DNA of 64,000 bases. Source: Alphaproteobacteria bacterium (GTDB lineage Bacteria; Bacteroidota; Bacteroidia; Chitinophagales; Chitinophagaceae). Under the pieces are notes generated by a model. That model saw only the letters and a list, made by a program, of their open reading frames with translations, ran no database searches and had not been told where the DNA came from. The DNA lies in contig JASGCT010000005.1 of assembly GCA_030053915.1 (NCBI GenBank), positions 1 to 64,000 on the forward strand, given 5' to 3'. Positions 1 to 9,456 of this stretch are shown here, piece after piece; within the stretch, counting starts at the first letter, position 1; each line of letters begins with the position of its first letter. Both the position numbers and the translations under genes were made by a program.

Positions 1-485
1 GCATCAATTTGTTTGCCGGTGCATCCAAGAATGTTATCATTAGTAACATAATGTTGACTATCAATATTATAGCCTTCAGATATAACGGTAATTATTTGAT
101 TATTAACACCGATGTCTGTTTTATTAACTCGTTCTTCCAGAATTTTTAAATCATCTTCTGTAATGGGTTCTTCGGGGTTTTCTCTTTTAAGTAATTCATA
201 AGTTTCGTCAGTTTTAATATGGCTACCGGCAATCCCTACATAAACTTCGTGAATATCAAGTTGCATATTGGTACAACTTTTTTTACAAAGGCTCACTGCC
301 TCTTGGATTGATTTTACGGCTAAGTTTAAATTGAGTACTTCACCATGAACTATTCCTTTACTTTCAGATTTACCGACTCCTAAAATACGTAGTTTACCAT
401 TTTCAATCTTTTGAGCTGCAATACATACAATTTTAGTAGTCCCAATGTCTAAGCCAACTAAATATTTGTTTTCGTTATTATCCAT
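1..485 (-). CDS. ftsA: Cell division protein FtsA, N-terminal part (cut by window edge)
   Basis: Actin-like ATPase that anchors FtsZ to the inner membrane. About 161 codons are visible, reading from ATG at 485 to the left edge. The N-terminus carries the actin-family phosphate-1 motif (LDIGTTKI, about residues 12-19), followed by the conserved GVGKSESKGI..GEV stretch and the start of the SHS2/1C subdomain. The C-terminal part, including the membrane-targeting helix, lies outside. It starts 4 nt after the ftsQ stop, so it is the last visible gene of the dcw operon; ftsZ is expected next but cannot be seen. Identification is firm from motif and position. Confidence 0.95.
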   Translation of the reverse strand, partial: MDNNENKYLVGLDIGTTKIVCIAAQKIENGKLRILGVGKSESKGIVHGEVLNLNLAVKSIQEAVSLCKKSCTNMQLDIHEVYVGIAGSHIKTDETYELLKRENPEEPITEDDLKILEERVNKTDIGVNNQIITVISEGYNIDSQHYVTNDNILGCTGKQID

Positions 486-489
486 ATTT

Positions 490-1545
490 TTATAATTTAA
501 TGTTTTTTTGAGGTAGTTTTTTAAATAGAGCTTTGGGTTGTAAAACTGGCTTTAAGTTTATTTTAGAATCAGCAACCTGATAATCTAACGTTCTATTTTT
601 AATATTAGTGTATAATTTTGTATTTTTTTTAACAAAATTTTTATTATTAAGATTAAAAGCAGGAATTGATTTGGAATTTGTTAAAGGGTTGGTGTTGGCA
701 TTGCTATTTATAAAGTTATTTATAGAATCTATTGAAGTCAAAGTTTGCTTGGTTAAATTAGGATTATTATTATCTGTATATTGTGCTATTTTTGAAGCAA
801 TTACTTCGTTATCGAACGTAAAATTTACATATTTATAATAATTTAATCCTCTTTCATTCCAAATCTTACGAAGAAAATTTTCAGCAATAAAGAATTTATT
901 AAATGCATTATTTATATTTCCAAAATTTAATATTTGATGACCTAAATTTAAATATATTAATAAAATAGAATCATTATAAAACTCAATGTCGCTTACTAAT
1001 GGGTTCCAAAAAGGCGAAGCTGCTAAGATACGATTCAATTGAAAAATTTTTTTTATAAGATTTGAATCTATAGTCTTATTAGACTTATAAATTGGAATAT
1101 TTGTATATATTGGCAATCGAATTGAAATCGAATTTTTAATAGGGGTTAATTTGTAATTTTCGTTTAAATAATATGAGCTACCATTTTTCAAGAATAAGCG
1201 CGCTACTGGGTTTATTTCATATATTTTTAACGAAAAACCGTTTTTATAAGATATATAGGCTTTAGCTTTTTGAACATATTTGTTTTGTAAAATTTCATGT
1301 TCTACTTTATACAAGACGTCTTCATGAATGGGCTCACCTATTTTAATATTATATTTATTAAGAATCTTTGTAAATTCGTTTTCAGTTGTAAATTTATGTT
1401 CATAATTACTTTTAATTTTAATTTCAATTTTTTTATAGACAACTGGAGGTGAAAAAATGGCATTCAGCCCTATAATAACCATTATCAAAAGGCAAATTAT
1501 ACTTGTTAAAATTATCCATTTATATTTTGCTAATTGCATTTTCAT
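490..1545 (-). CDS. ftsQ: Cell division protein FtsQ/DivIB-like
   Basis: Bitopic divisome protein linking FtsA/FtsZ to the FtsL-FtsI septal synthase. It has a short cytoplasmic N-terminus, one membrane helix (about residues 10-32), a POTRA-like segment (about 38-105) and a FtsQ-like beta domain. At 351 aa it is longer than the E. coli protein; the excess is an Asn/Lys/Thr-rich, probably disordered C-terminal tail from about residue 255. The ATG overlaps the murC stop by 4 nt (ATGA), typical of translational coupling. Sequence conservation in this family is low, so the call rests on topology and on the murC-ftsQ-ftsA order. Confidence 0.88.
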   Translation of the reverse strand: MKMQLAKYKWIILTSIICLLIMVIIGLNAIFSPPVVYKKIEIKIKSNYEHKFTTENEFTKILNKYNIKIGEPIHEDVLYKVEHEILQNKYVQKAKAYISYKNGFSLKIYEINPVARLFLKNGSSYYLNENYKLTPIKNSISIRLPIYTNIPIYKSNKTIDSNLIKKIFQLNRILAASPFWNPLVSDIEFYNDSILLIYLNLGHQILNFGNINNAFNKFFIAENFLRKIWNERGLNYYKYVNFTFDNEVIASKIAQYTDNNNPNLTKQTLTSIDSINNFINSNANTNPLTNSKSIPAFNLNNKNFVKKNTKLYTNIKNRTLDYQVADSKINLKPVLQPKALFKKLPQKNIKL

Positions 1546-2912
1546 AATTTTTGTAATATTTCAGAAATATGATTTATTAATTGATCGATGTCGCCAGCAC
1601 CCGCCATTACAAAAATTTGTTCATGATTAAATTTTATGTATTCTGTAACCTCTTTTTTAGTCATAAGTTCTTTATTAGGATTATCTATAGAATTTAGTAT
1701 AAGTTCGCTGTTAATACCAGGAATTGCCTTTTCTCTAGCAGGATAAATTGGAAGTAAGATTGTTTTATTAGGTATTGATAGCACTTCTGCAAATTCTTTA
1801 TAAAATTCTTTAGTACGACTATACAAATGTGGCTGAAAAATAAGTGTAAAATTTTTATTAGGGTGGCACTGTTGCACACTTTGTATAAGTGCTTTAAGTT
1901 CTACGGGATGGTGGGCATAATCATCTATTAAAACTATGTTATGAGTTTTAACCTTATATTCAAAGCGTCTTTTAATACCTTTAAAATTTTCAAGTCCCTT
2001 TTTTATTTGTTTTGATGTTAATCCTAAGAGTGCGCTAACTTGTATTGCGGCACAAATATTTTGAAGGTTATGTTGTCCGGGTAGAAATATTTTAGCTTCT
2101 ACGGGTTCTTCGTTAGGTAAATGAAAATGAAATACCCAATTACCTTGGCTAATTTCTGGATTAATTATTTTCAAAATAAGATCATCATTTTTATTAAACG
2201 CATCATATTTTACTAATTGTGCTTCTAAATTTATAGGCGCTTCTAATTTATTTTGCAATACAACAAAACCATTGGGTTGGGTCTGTTTCATAAAATCTTC
2301 AAATGCGAGGTTAAAGTTTTTAGCATCACCATAAATATCAAGATGGTCTGGATCCATCGTTGTAACCACTGCAATATAAGGTGTTAATTTTAAAAAGCTA
2401 CGATCGTATTCATCAGCTTCAACAACCACATATTGATTATTTGAAATCCAAAAATTTGTTTGGTAATTATTTGAAATACCACCTAAGAATGCCGTACATC
2501 CCACCCCACTCATTTTAAGAAGATGGGCAATTAAAGTCGAAGTAGTTGTTTTTCCATGTGTACCTGCAACGGCAACAACTTTTTTATCTTGGCAGAGTAT
2601 TTGTAAAAATTCACTTCTTTTTGCAATAAAATAGTTATGTGTTTTATAATACTTTAAAATAGAATTCGATTCTGGAATGGCAGGGGTGTAAACAACAATA
2701 TCAATTGCTGGTTCAATGGCTTGAATATGTTCTTGATAATAAATTATAGCGCCTAAGGTTTCTAATTCTGAAGTTATGTCTGATTTTGTTCGGTCATAGC
2801 CATATACAGTAAACTTATTAAATATTGCATATTTGGCAAGAGCACTCATACCAATGCCACCAATACCTATAAAATAGATTTTAGGGTTAATATCTTTACT
2901 ATTAATTGTCAT
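1542..2912 (-). CDS. murC: UDP-N-acetylmuramate--L-alanine ligase MurC
   Basis: Cytoplasmic Mur ligase adding L-Ala to UDP-MurNAc, the first amino acid of the peptidoglycan stem. The Rossmann-like N-domain starts with GIGGIGMSALA (about 16-26); the ATP-binding P-loop is GTHGKTTT (117-124), the His being characteristic of MurC among Mur ligases. The central-domain DEYDRSF motif and C-terminal YAHHP motif are present. 456 aa is the normal length. The start overlaps the murG stop by 11 nt, and the stop overlaps the ftsQ start by 4 nt. Confidence 0.97.
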   Translation of the reverse strand: MTINSKDINPKIYFIGIGGIGMSALAKYAIFNKFTVYGYDRTKSDITSELETLGAIIYYQEHIQAIEPAIDIVVYTPAIPESNSILKYYKTHNYFIAKRSEFLQILCQDKKVVAVAGTHGKTTTSTLIAHLLKMSGVGCTAFLGGISNNYQTNFWISNNQYVVVEADEYDRSFLKLTPYIAVVTTMDPDHLDIYGDAKNFNLAFEDFMKQTQPNGFVVLQNKLEAPINLEAQLVKYDAFNKNDDLILKIINPEISQGNWVFHFHLPNEEPVEAKIFLPGQHNLQNICAAIQVSALLGLTSKQIKKGLENFKGIKRRFEYKVKTHNIVLIDDYAHHPVELKALIQSVQQCHPNKNFTLIFQPHLYSRTKEFYKEFAEVLSIPNKTILLPIYPAREKAIPGINSELILNSIDNPNKELMTKKEVTEYIKFNHEQIFVMAGAGDIDQLINHISEILQKL

Positions 2913-4020
2913 GTAAAAAATTTAAAATGTTATCTACAATTATTTTAACTGCCATTTTTTTTTCTAATTTTAAAAAGCTATCTTTCATAAATTGGTATTT
3001 CGAATCGTCTTGTGCAAGTTCTATAATGTTCGAAACTAAATCTTGTTCAATCAATTTATCTTCCAAAAGCAAAGCCACATTTTGTTCAACTAAACTCATG
3101 GCATTTATTTTTTGGTGGTTATCAGTAGCATACGGGTAAGGAATTAAAATGGCTGGTTTTCCTATTATAATTAATTCTGCAAGACTCATAGCACCCGATC
3201 TACAAACTATAATATCAGCTGCGGCATAAGCCATTTCCATATTTGTAATAAAGGACTGACTCCACAATTGGCCAGGAAATTTATTTTCAAACTGTTTTGC
3301 AAAAGATTCATTTCCGGCACCATATTGCCAAATTATATTTAATTTAGCATCTAATAGTGAAGGTACTTGGTTACCTAAGGTTTTATTAATAGACAAAGCA
3401 CCTAAACTACCACCAAAAATTAAAATAACCTTTCGGCTTGGATTTAAATTAAAGTAAAGTTTGGCTTGCGTATTGTCTATTGATGCGCTATTTAAAATAT
3501 TACTTCTTACTGGGTTTCCAGAATAAATAAATTGGTTTGTTTTAAAATATTTTTGTAATATTGCAAAACCACCAAAGACCATAGAAGCACGTTTTCCTAA
3601 TTTTAAATTGGCTTTACCGGGTAAGGCATTAGATTCATGAATAAAATTAGGAATTTTAAGCCATTGTGCTAAAGCGATTACTGGAAACGTGCTGTAACCT
3701 CCTACCCCTATTACAAGTAGTGGTTTATTTTGTTTAAAATATTTTTTTAAAATTAAAATACTTTTTAAAATTTTAAAAGGTAAGGCTATATTTTTCCATA
3801 ATTGCTTTCTATTGAAACCTGACATGGGCAGTCCAACAATATTAAATCCTGCAGCAGGTATTTTTTCCATCTCCATTTTACCTATAGCGCCAAAAAATAA
3901 TATTTTAATTTCTGGGAATCTATATTGAAACTCTTCAGCTATTGATATGGCTGGAAAAATATGCCCCCCTGTACCTCCACCTGTTATAAATATTGTTTTA
4001 TGATTTAAGTCTGAATTCAT
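2902..4020 (-). CDS. murG: UDP-GlcNAc:lipid I N-acetylglucosaminyltransferase MurG
   Basis: Membrane-associated GT-B glycosyltransferase that adds GlcNAc to lipid I to make lipid II. The N-terminal GGGTGGH loop (14-20) contacts the lipid-phosphate acceptor. The C-terminal half has the donor-binding FGGSLGA and CRSGAMSLAE segments typical of MurG. 372 aa is full length. It sits between ftsW and murC in the dcw operon, 15 nt after the ftsW stop, and overlaps murC by 11 nt. Confidence 0.97.
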   Translation of the reverse strand: MNSDLNHKTIFITGGGTGGHIFPAISIAEEFQYRFPEIKILFFGAIGKMEMEKIPAAGFNIVGLPMSGFNRKQLWKNIALPFKILKSILILKKYFKQNKPLLVIGVGGYSTFPVIALAQWLKIPNFIHESNALPGKANLKLGKRASMVFGGFAILQKYFKTNQFIYSGNPVRSNILNSASIDNTQAKLYFNLNPSRKVILIFGGSLGALSINKTLGNQVPSLLDAKLNIIWQYGAGNESFAKQFENKFPGQLWSQSFITNMEMAYAAADIIVCRSGAMSLAELIIIGKPAILIPYPYATDNHQKINAMSLVEQNVALLLEDKLIEQDLVSNIIELAQDDSKYQFMKDSFLKLEKKMAVKIIVDNILNFLHDN

Positions 4021-4035
4021 AACGATTTATTTAGA

Positions 4036-5298
4036 TTAATTTTCATTTTTAGATTTTGTTGGAATCTTTTCTAAATTATCTTCTTGGTCATTAAATCTAT
4101 CAACCGATAAAATAATACCAATGGCAATGCAAGTGATCATAAAAGAACTGCCACCTAAACTTACTAATGGTAAAGTAACTCCGGTTACAGGGAATAGATC
4201 AACACAAACCATTATATTGGCTAATGCTTGAAAAACAATGGTAAAACTTAAAGTTAAAACTAAAAAAGTTCCTAAAATGTATTTACAACGTTGTACAATT
4301 AATAAACATCGATAGAGTAATGTTAAATACAAAAACATTAAAATAACCCCGCCTAAAATACCATATTCTTCGATAATAATAGCAAACACAAAATCGTTAT
4401 ATGCTTGTGGTAGAAAGTTTCTTTGCTGACTATTTCCAGGTCCTAAGCCCATCAGTAAGCCACCATTGGCAATGGCAATTTTGGCTTGAACTACCTGATA
4501 TTGTTCAGTATTATCCTTAGGATAAAGATAGGATTCGATACGATTAACCCAAATATTTAATCGACTAAATACTGGATTATTAAAACTTGTTGATTGATTA
4601 TTATCGTGCTTAGACTTTGCCATTAAAATTAATATGATTAAAGGAATTAAGGCAATTAAAAGTGTTGTTAAAATAAATTTGAATTTTACTCTACCTATAA
4701 CAAATAATATCATACAGCTTCCAAAAGTTATACATGCATTAGATAAATTAGATAATGAAATTAAAAAACAAATAATAATAACAGGAATTAATAAATTTAA
4801 ATATCCATTTTTAAAATCATTTAACGATTCTTGATTTTTGCTTAGTAATTTGGATATATAAATATATAAAAATAATTTTGCGATATCGCTAGTTTGTATG
4901 GTAAAATGTAAAAATGGAATCTTAACCCACCTACTACCTTCATTTAATTTTATACCCCAAAATTGGGTATAAATTAAAAGGGCGATTGAAAAAACAAATA
5001 AAAGAAACGCAAATTTAGACCAAATAATATAATTTAATCTATGAACTACAAAAACGATACCTAAACCTAATAAACAAAATATAAACTGATTTTTTAAATA
5101 AACATTGGTATTCCCTTGAAATTTAATATATGCAAGCGATCCTGTGGCGCTATAAACAACCAAGATAGAAATTAATGCTAATATAAATACAATACCCCAT
5201 ATATATTTATCGCCACTGGTACGTTTAATAACAGTATCTTTAATATCTGTTAAATTGGGAATATTTTCTTTAAATGTTTCTTGAAATAAAGATACCAT
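4036..5298 (-). CDS. ftsW: Septal peptidoglycan glycosyltransferase FtsW (SEDS family)
   Basis: Polytopic SEDS protein that polymerises lipid II at the septum together with the transpeptidase FtsI. About ten hydrophobic segments are seen. The family signature region GGLLMGLGPGNSQQRNFLPQAYNDFVFA-type (about 277-305) contains the conserved pattern before the large periplasmic loop, and the C-terminal PLVSLGGSS segment is diagnostic of FtsW/RodA. 420 aa is normal. The ATG shares one base with the murD stop (TAATG). RodA is the alternative, but position in dcw between murD and murG indicates FtsW. Confidence 0.95.
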   Translation of the reverse strand: MVSLFQETFKENIPNLTDIKDTVIKRTSGDKYIWGIVFILALISILVVYSATGSLAYIKFQGNTNVYLKNQFIFCLLGLGIVFVVHRLNYIIWSKFAFLLFVFSIALLIYTQFWGIKLNEGSRWVKIPFLHFTIQTSDIAKLFLYIYISKLLSKNQESLNDFKNGYLNLLIPVIIICFLISLSNLSNACITFGSCMILFVIGRVKFKFILTTLLIALIPLIILILMAKSKHDNNQSTSFNNPVFSRLNIWVNRIESYLYPKDNTEQYQVVQAKIAIANGGLLMGLGPGNSQQRNFLPQAYNDFVFAIIIEEYGILGGVILMFLYLTLLYRCLLIVQRCKYILGTFLVLTLSFTIVFQALANIMVCVDLFPVTGVTLPLVSLGGSSFMITCIAIGIILSVDRFNDQEDNLEKIPTKSKNEN

Positions 5299-6650
5299 TA
5301 TAGCAAATTAACTGCTTTTTTAAACTGATTCCCTCTGTCTTCAAAATTTTCAAATAAATCAAAACTGGCACAAGCAGGACTTAATAATACACTATCATTT
5401 TTGGTAGCCAATTCGTTTGCCATTTTAACAGCACTAAACATATTGTCATAATCTAAGATTATGGCCACTTTGTTTTTAAAATGATTGATAATATTGGTAT
5501 TATCCTTTCCTAAACAAATTATAGTTTTAACTTTAGAAGTTACTAATTCATCTAAAATGCTATAGTCAGGATTAGGTTTTTCTTGACCTCCCATAATTAA
5601 AATTACATTATTTGTCATACTTTCCAGTGCAAACCAAGTACAATTTACATTTGTTGATTTACTATCATTAATAAAATGAACCCCTTCTATGGTTGTTACA
5701 TATTCTAAACGATGAGGAAGCCCAACAAATCCTTTTAAAGCTTCTTTAATTTTTTCATTTCGGATGCCTAAAGTTTGTGCCGCCGCAGTGGCTGCCATAA
5801 TATTTTGATAGTTATGCGAGCCTTTTAGACTAAATTCATAACTACTCATTTGCAGGGTTTCTTTCTTAACGACTGCATTCATAATGTGGCTTTTAAAAAT
5901 TACGCCAGGATTAATTGATTTACTCATAGAAAATGGTATTAATTGTGTTGAAAAATTATTATGTTTTAAAAAATTTGTTATAACGTCGTCGTCAAAATTG
6001 TAAATTAAACAATCATCAGCTGTTTGATTCATCACGATTCTAAATTTACTTAGTATATAATTTTGGAATTTATATTCGTAACGTTGTAAATGATCTGGAG
6101 TAATATTTAATAAAATAGCTATATGAGGTTTAAAATATTCGATGCCATCTAATTGATAGGAACTTACTTCAGTAATATAATACATTTTAGGATCTAAAGC
6201 AATTTGTTTACATATTGAAATACCTATATTACCTACCATAGCGCTATTTAGTTTGGCTACTTCACAAATATATTGTAACAAGGCTGTTGTAGTAGATTTA
6301 CCATTAGTTCCTGTAATAGCAACTATTTTAGACTCACCTTTAAAATAGTACGCAAATTCAATATCTGAAATTATTTTTATGCCTTTATCTATCAAATTTT
6401 TAATAAAATTGGTGTCAGGAATTCCTGGACTTTTTATAATGACATCTGCTTGAAAAATTAAGTTTGATTGATGTCCATTTTCTTCAAAAGGGATGAGATA
6501 TTTTATTAATTCTTGTTTGTAATTATCTTTGATTGTTCCTATATCGCTAACAAATATATTAAGATTATTTAATTTAGCTAAAATTGCTGCCCCTACCCCA
6601 CTTTCTTGACCCCCTAAAACCACAATATTTTTAAATAAACTCTTTATCAT
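5298..6650 (-). CDS. murD: UDP-N-acetylmuramoyl-L-alanine--D-glutamate ligase MurD
   Basis: Cytoplasmic Mur ligase adding D-Glu to UDP-MurNAc-L-Ala. It has a Rossmann N-domain (VLGGQESGVGAA, about 11-22), P-loop GTNGKSTT (114-121), and the C-domain with HRLE and FINDSKSTN motifs conserved in MurD. 450 aa is full length. It is sandwiched between mraY and ftsW with one-base TAATG overlaps at both ends, so the three genes are tightly coupled. Confidence 0.97.
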   Translation of the reverse strand: MIKSLFKNIVVLGGQESGVGAAILAKLNNLNIFVSDIGTIKDNYKQELIKYLIPFEENGHQSNLIFQADVIIKSPGIPDTNFIKNLIDKGIKIISDIEFAYYFKGESKIVAITGTNGKSTTTALLQYICEVAKLNSAMVGNIGISICKQIALDPKMYYITEVSSYQLDGIEYFKPHIAILLNITPDHLQRYEYKFQNYILSKFRIVMNQTADDCLIYNFDDDVITNFLKHNNFSTQLIPFSMSKSINPGVIFKSHIMNAVVKKETLQMSSYEFSLKGSHNYQNIMAATAAAQTLGIRNEKIKEALKGFVGLPHRLEYVTTIEGVHFINDSKSTNVNCTWFALESMTNNVILIMGGQEKPNPDYSILDELVTSKVKTIICLGKDNTNIINHFKNKVAIILDYDNMFSAVKMANELATKNDSVLLSPACASFDLFENFEDRGNQFKKAVNLL

Positions 6651-7990
6651 TATCTAATTTTTAAAGTTAAAATTGAAATAACAACGCATAAAAATGTAAT
6701 AATCCAAAATCGTATCACAATTTTGTTTTCAGGAATGCCCTTTTTCTGAAAATGATGGTGTAATGGGCTCATTAAAAAAACACGCTTACCTTCTCCGTAT
6801 TTTCTTTTTGTATATTTAAAATAAGTTACTTGAATAATGACACTTAAATTTTCAATTAAAAAAACAAAACAAATAATAGGAATTAAAAATTCTTTTCTCA
6901 CTATAATAGCTAAAACTGCAATAATACCACCTAATGCCAAGCTACCAGTATCTCCCATAAACACTTGAGCTGGGTAGGCATTGTACCATAAAAACCCAAT
7001 ACATGCTCCAATTAAAGCGGCAATAAAAATAGAAACTTCACCTAAATTTGGAATGTAAGAAATATTTAAATAATCTGCTAAAACAATATTGCCACTAATA
7101 TAAACAAAAATACCAAGTACCAACCCAATAATTAAACTTACACCTGCGGCTAAGCCATCAATGCCATCTGTTAAATTAGCGCCATTAGAAACAGCCATTA
7201 TAATAAATGTAATTATAATAGTATAAATCAACCAAGTATATTTTTCAGCTGAAGGGTGAATCCACGACACAAATTTAACATAGTTAAATTCATGATTCTT
7301 AACAAATGGAAGTGTCGTAATCGGTGTTTTGGCAATCGCAAATTTTCGCTTTTTACCATTAACAATATGTGTTACAAATTTATTGGAATCTAAAACAACA
7401 TTTTGGGAATTTGTTATTAATGTATTCGGGGTATCAGATTCTAAAACAGGCTCGTTTGAATACACTTCTCTATAAACAGTAACAGCATTACTAAAATATA
7501 AAGTAAGCCCAACAACTAATCCTAATCCAAGTTGTCCAATTAGTTTCGATTTAGCCGCTAAACCATCAGAATCTTTTTTTTGATATTTTGCTCCTAATTC
7601 TTTAGCTTTTTTTCGGGCTTTTAACTTAAAGTAATCATCCAAAAACCCAATAAAACCCAACCAAACTGTACTTAATAACATTAAACGTATATATACCTTA
7701 TTTAAGTTTGCAAACAATAATGTAGGAATTAAAATACTTATTAATATAATAATTCCGCCCATTGTTGGAGTGCCAGATTTTGATTTTTGCCCATCTAAGC
7801 CAAGATCTCTAACAGATTCACCTATTTGTTTTCTTACTAAAAAATTTATAATACTTCTACCAAATATTGTGGCAATTAATAAAGAAAAAATTACAGCTAA
7901 AATTAATCTAAAAGTTATATATTGCATCACCCCTAAACCAGGAATATGAATGTGATGTTCTTTTAAAAAATTATATAAATGATAAAACAT
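6650..7990 (-). CDS. mraY: Phospho-N-acetylmuramoyl-pentapeptide transferase MraY
   Basis: Integral membrane enzyme that moves phospho-MurNAc-pentapeptide onto undecaprenyl phosphate, giving lipid I. The Mg2+/active-site LDDY motif is at 117-120, NLTDGIDGLA at 272-281, and the HHH motif (SPLHHHF) near the C-terminus. About ten membrane segments are seen. At 446 aa it is about 80 residues longer than E. coli MraY. The excess is one hydrophilic insertion at about 172-250 between the fourth and fifth helices, predicted to lie outside the inner membrane. It starts 3 nt after the murE stop. Confidence 0.97.
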   Translation of the reverse strand: MFYHLYNFLKEHHIHIPGLGVMQYITFRLILAVIFSLLIATIFGRSIINFLVRKQIGESVRDLGLDGQKSKSGTPTMGGIIILISILIPTLLFANLNKVYIRLMLLSTVWLGFIGFLDDYFKLKARKKAKELGAKYQKKDSDGLAAKSKLIGQLGLGLVVGLTLYFSNAVTVYREVYSNEPVLESDTPNTLITNSQNVVLDSNKFVTHIVNGKKRKFAIAKTPITTLPFVKNHEFNYVKFVSWIHPSAEKYTWLIYTIIITFIIMAVSNGANLTDGIDGLAAGVSLIIGLVLGIFVYISGNIVLADYLNISYIPNLGEVSIFIAALIGACIGFLWYNAYPAQVFMGDTGSLALGGIIAVLAIIVRKEFLIPIICFVFLIENLSVIIQVTYFKYTKRKYGEGKRVFLMSPLHHHFQKKGIPENKIVIRFWIITFLCVVISILTLKIR

Positions 7991-7993
7991 AAT

Positions 7994-9451
7994 TTATGAG
8001 TTGGGTTTAAATAATTGTAATAAAATTTCTTTATCGTCAAAATGTTGCCTTTCGCCCTGTACCTCTTGATATTTTTCATGTCCTTTACCTGCTACTAATA
8101 GAATATCATGTGGCAATAACATGCTGTACCCTTTAGCAATGGCTTCTTTACGGTCATAAATTATGTGCAAATTTACATGATGCGTATCAAAATTTAAAAG
8201 CATATCATTAACAATTTGTTCAGGTGCTTCAAATCTTGGGTTATCAGTAGTTATTATAATATCATGTGCAAACTTGGCAACTGCACTTAACATGAAAGGA
8301 CGTTTCGTTTTATCTCTATTACCACCACATCCAAATACAACGACAACTTTTTGTGGTGGTTTTATAAAACTGATAATTGTTTTTAAAACATTTTCTAAAG
8401 CGTCGGCGGTATGAGCATAATCAACGATACCTAATCTATTATCCAAATCATGCACGCAATCAAATCTACCTTCAGCACCTTCAAGGTTTTTTAACAAAGA
8501 AATCACTTGTTTATCCTTAACACCAAGCAGTATAGCTGCTGCATATATAGCCAACACATTATAGGCATTAAAACTTCCTACTAATTTGGTTTCAATGTCA
8601 TTATTGTTAATCCTGAGCTTTAATCCATTTAATAAGTTAGATTTTACATCAGCTTTAAAATCACTCAATGCATTCAAACTATATGTATATTTAGTGGCTT
8701 TTGTATCAGCTATAATACGGTTACCATAAGCATCATCACAATTTGTTAAAGCAAAAGACGTTGTTTGCAATGAATCAAAAAATATTTTTTTAGCTTTAAA
8801 ATAATTTTCAAAATTTAAATGGTAGTCAAGGTGGTCTTGTGTTAAATTAGTAAAAATAGCTCCTTTAAAACACAAGCCAGCAATTCGTCCTTGTTCTATA
8901 GCATGGCTACTACATTCCATAAAAACATAACTACAATTATTTGCTACCATTTCTTGCAATAGTTCGTTAATAATAATAGAATTAGGTGTGGTATGAGTAG
9001 CTGTAAAAATATGAGTTCCAATTCTGTTTTCTACGGTGCTTATTAAACCACATTCATAACCCAACTTAGAAAATAAATTAAATAATAAAGTAGCACATGT
9101 TGTTTTACCATTTGTTCCCGTTACACCAACCAAATTAAGTTTTGTGCTTGGATTGTTATAAAAAGCGTGAATTATATGTCCTGCAACATTTGCAACATGT
9201 TCTACTTTTATATACGTTATATTAGGATTAATATTTATTTCATCGTTCTCATAAACAATTGCCACGGCACCTTGTTCAATTGCTTTATCAATAAATTTAT
9301 GACCATCTACTTGCGTCCCTTTTAAAGCAAAAAATAAGCCATTTTTAGAAGCAACCCTAGAGTCGATAACTACCTGATTTATTTCACAATAAATATTACC
9401 AATCAAGTTTTCATATCTAATTGTATGCAATAATTCTATAAGTATTTTCAT
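7994..9451 (-). CDS. murE: UDP-MurNAc-tripeptide synthetase MurE (meso-DAP type)
   Basis: Mur ligase adding the third stem amino acid. P-loop GTNGKTT at 112-118; the carbamylated-lysine region and the C-domain DYAHTADALENVL motif are present. The DNPR motif at 403-406 is the known determinant for meso-diaminopimelate, so the organism very likely makes DAP-type peptidoglycan. 485 aa is normal. It lies 5 nt after the ftsI stop. The usual next gene, murF, is missing: mraY follows directly. Confidence 0.97.
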   Translation of the reverse strand: MKILIELLHTIRYENLIGNIYCEINQVVIDSRVASKNGLFFALKGTQVDGHKFIDKAIEQGAVAIVYENDEININPNITYIKVEHVANVAGHIIHAFYNNPSTKLNLVGVTGTNGKTTCATLLFNLFSKLGYECGLISTVENRIGTHIFTATHTTPNSIIINELLQEMVANNCSYVFMECSSHAIEQGRIAGLCFKGAIFTNLTQDHLDYHLNFENYFKAKKIFFDSLQTTSFALTNCDDAYGNRIIADTKATKYTYSLNALSDFKADVKSNLLNGLKLRINNNDIETKLVGSFNAYNVLAIYAAAILLGVKDKQVISLLKNLEGAEGRFDCVHDLDNRLGIVDYAHTADALENVLKTIISFIKPPQKVVVVFGCGGNRDKTKRPFMLSAVAKFAHDIIITTDNPRFEAPEQIVNDMLLNFDTHHVNLHIIYDRKEAIAKGYSMLLPHDILLVAGKGHEKYQEVQGERQHFDDKEILLQLFKPNS

Positions 9452-9456
9452 TATTA

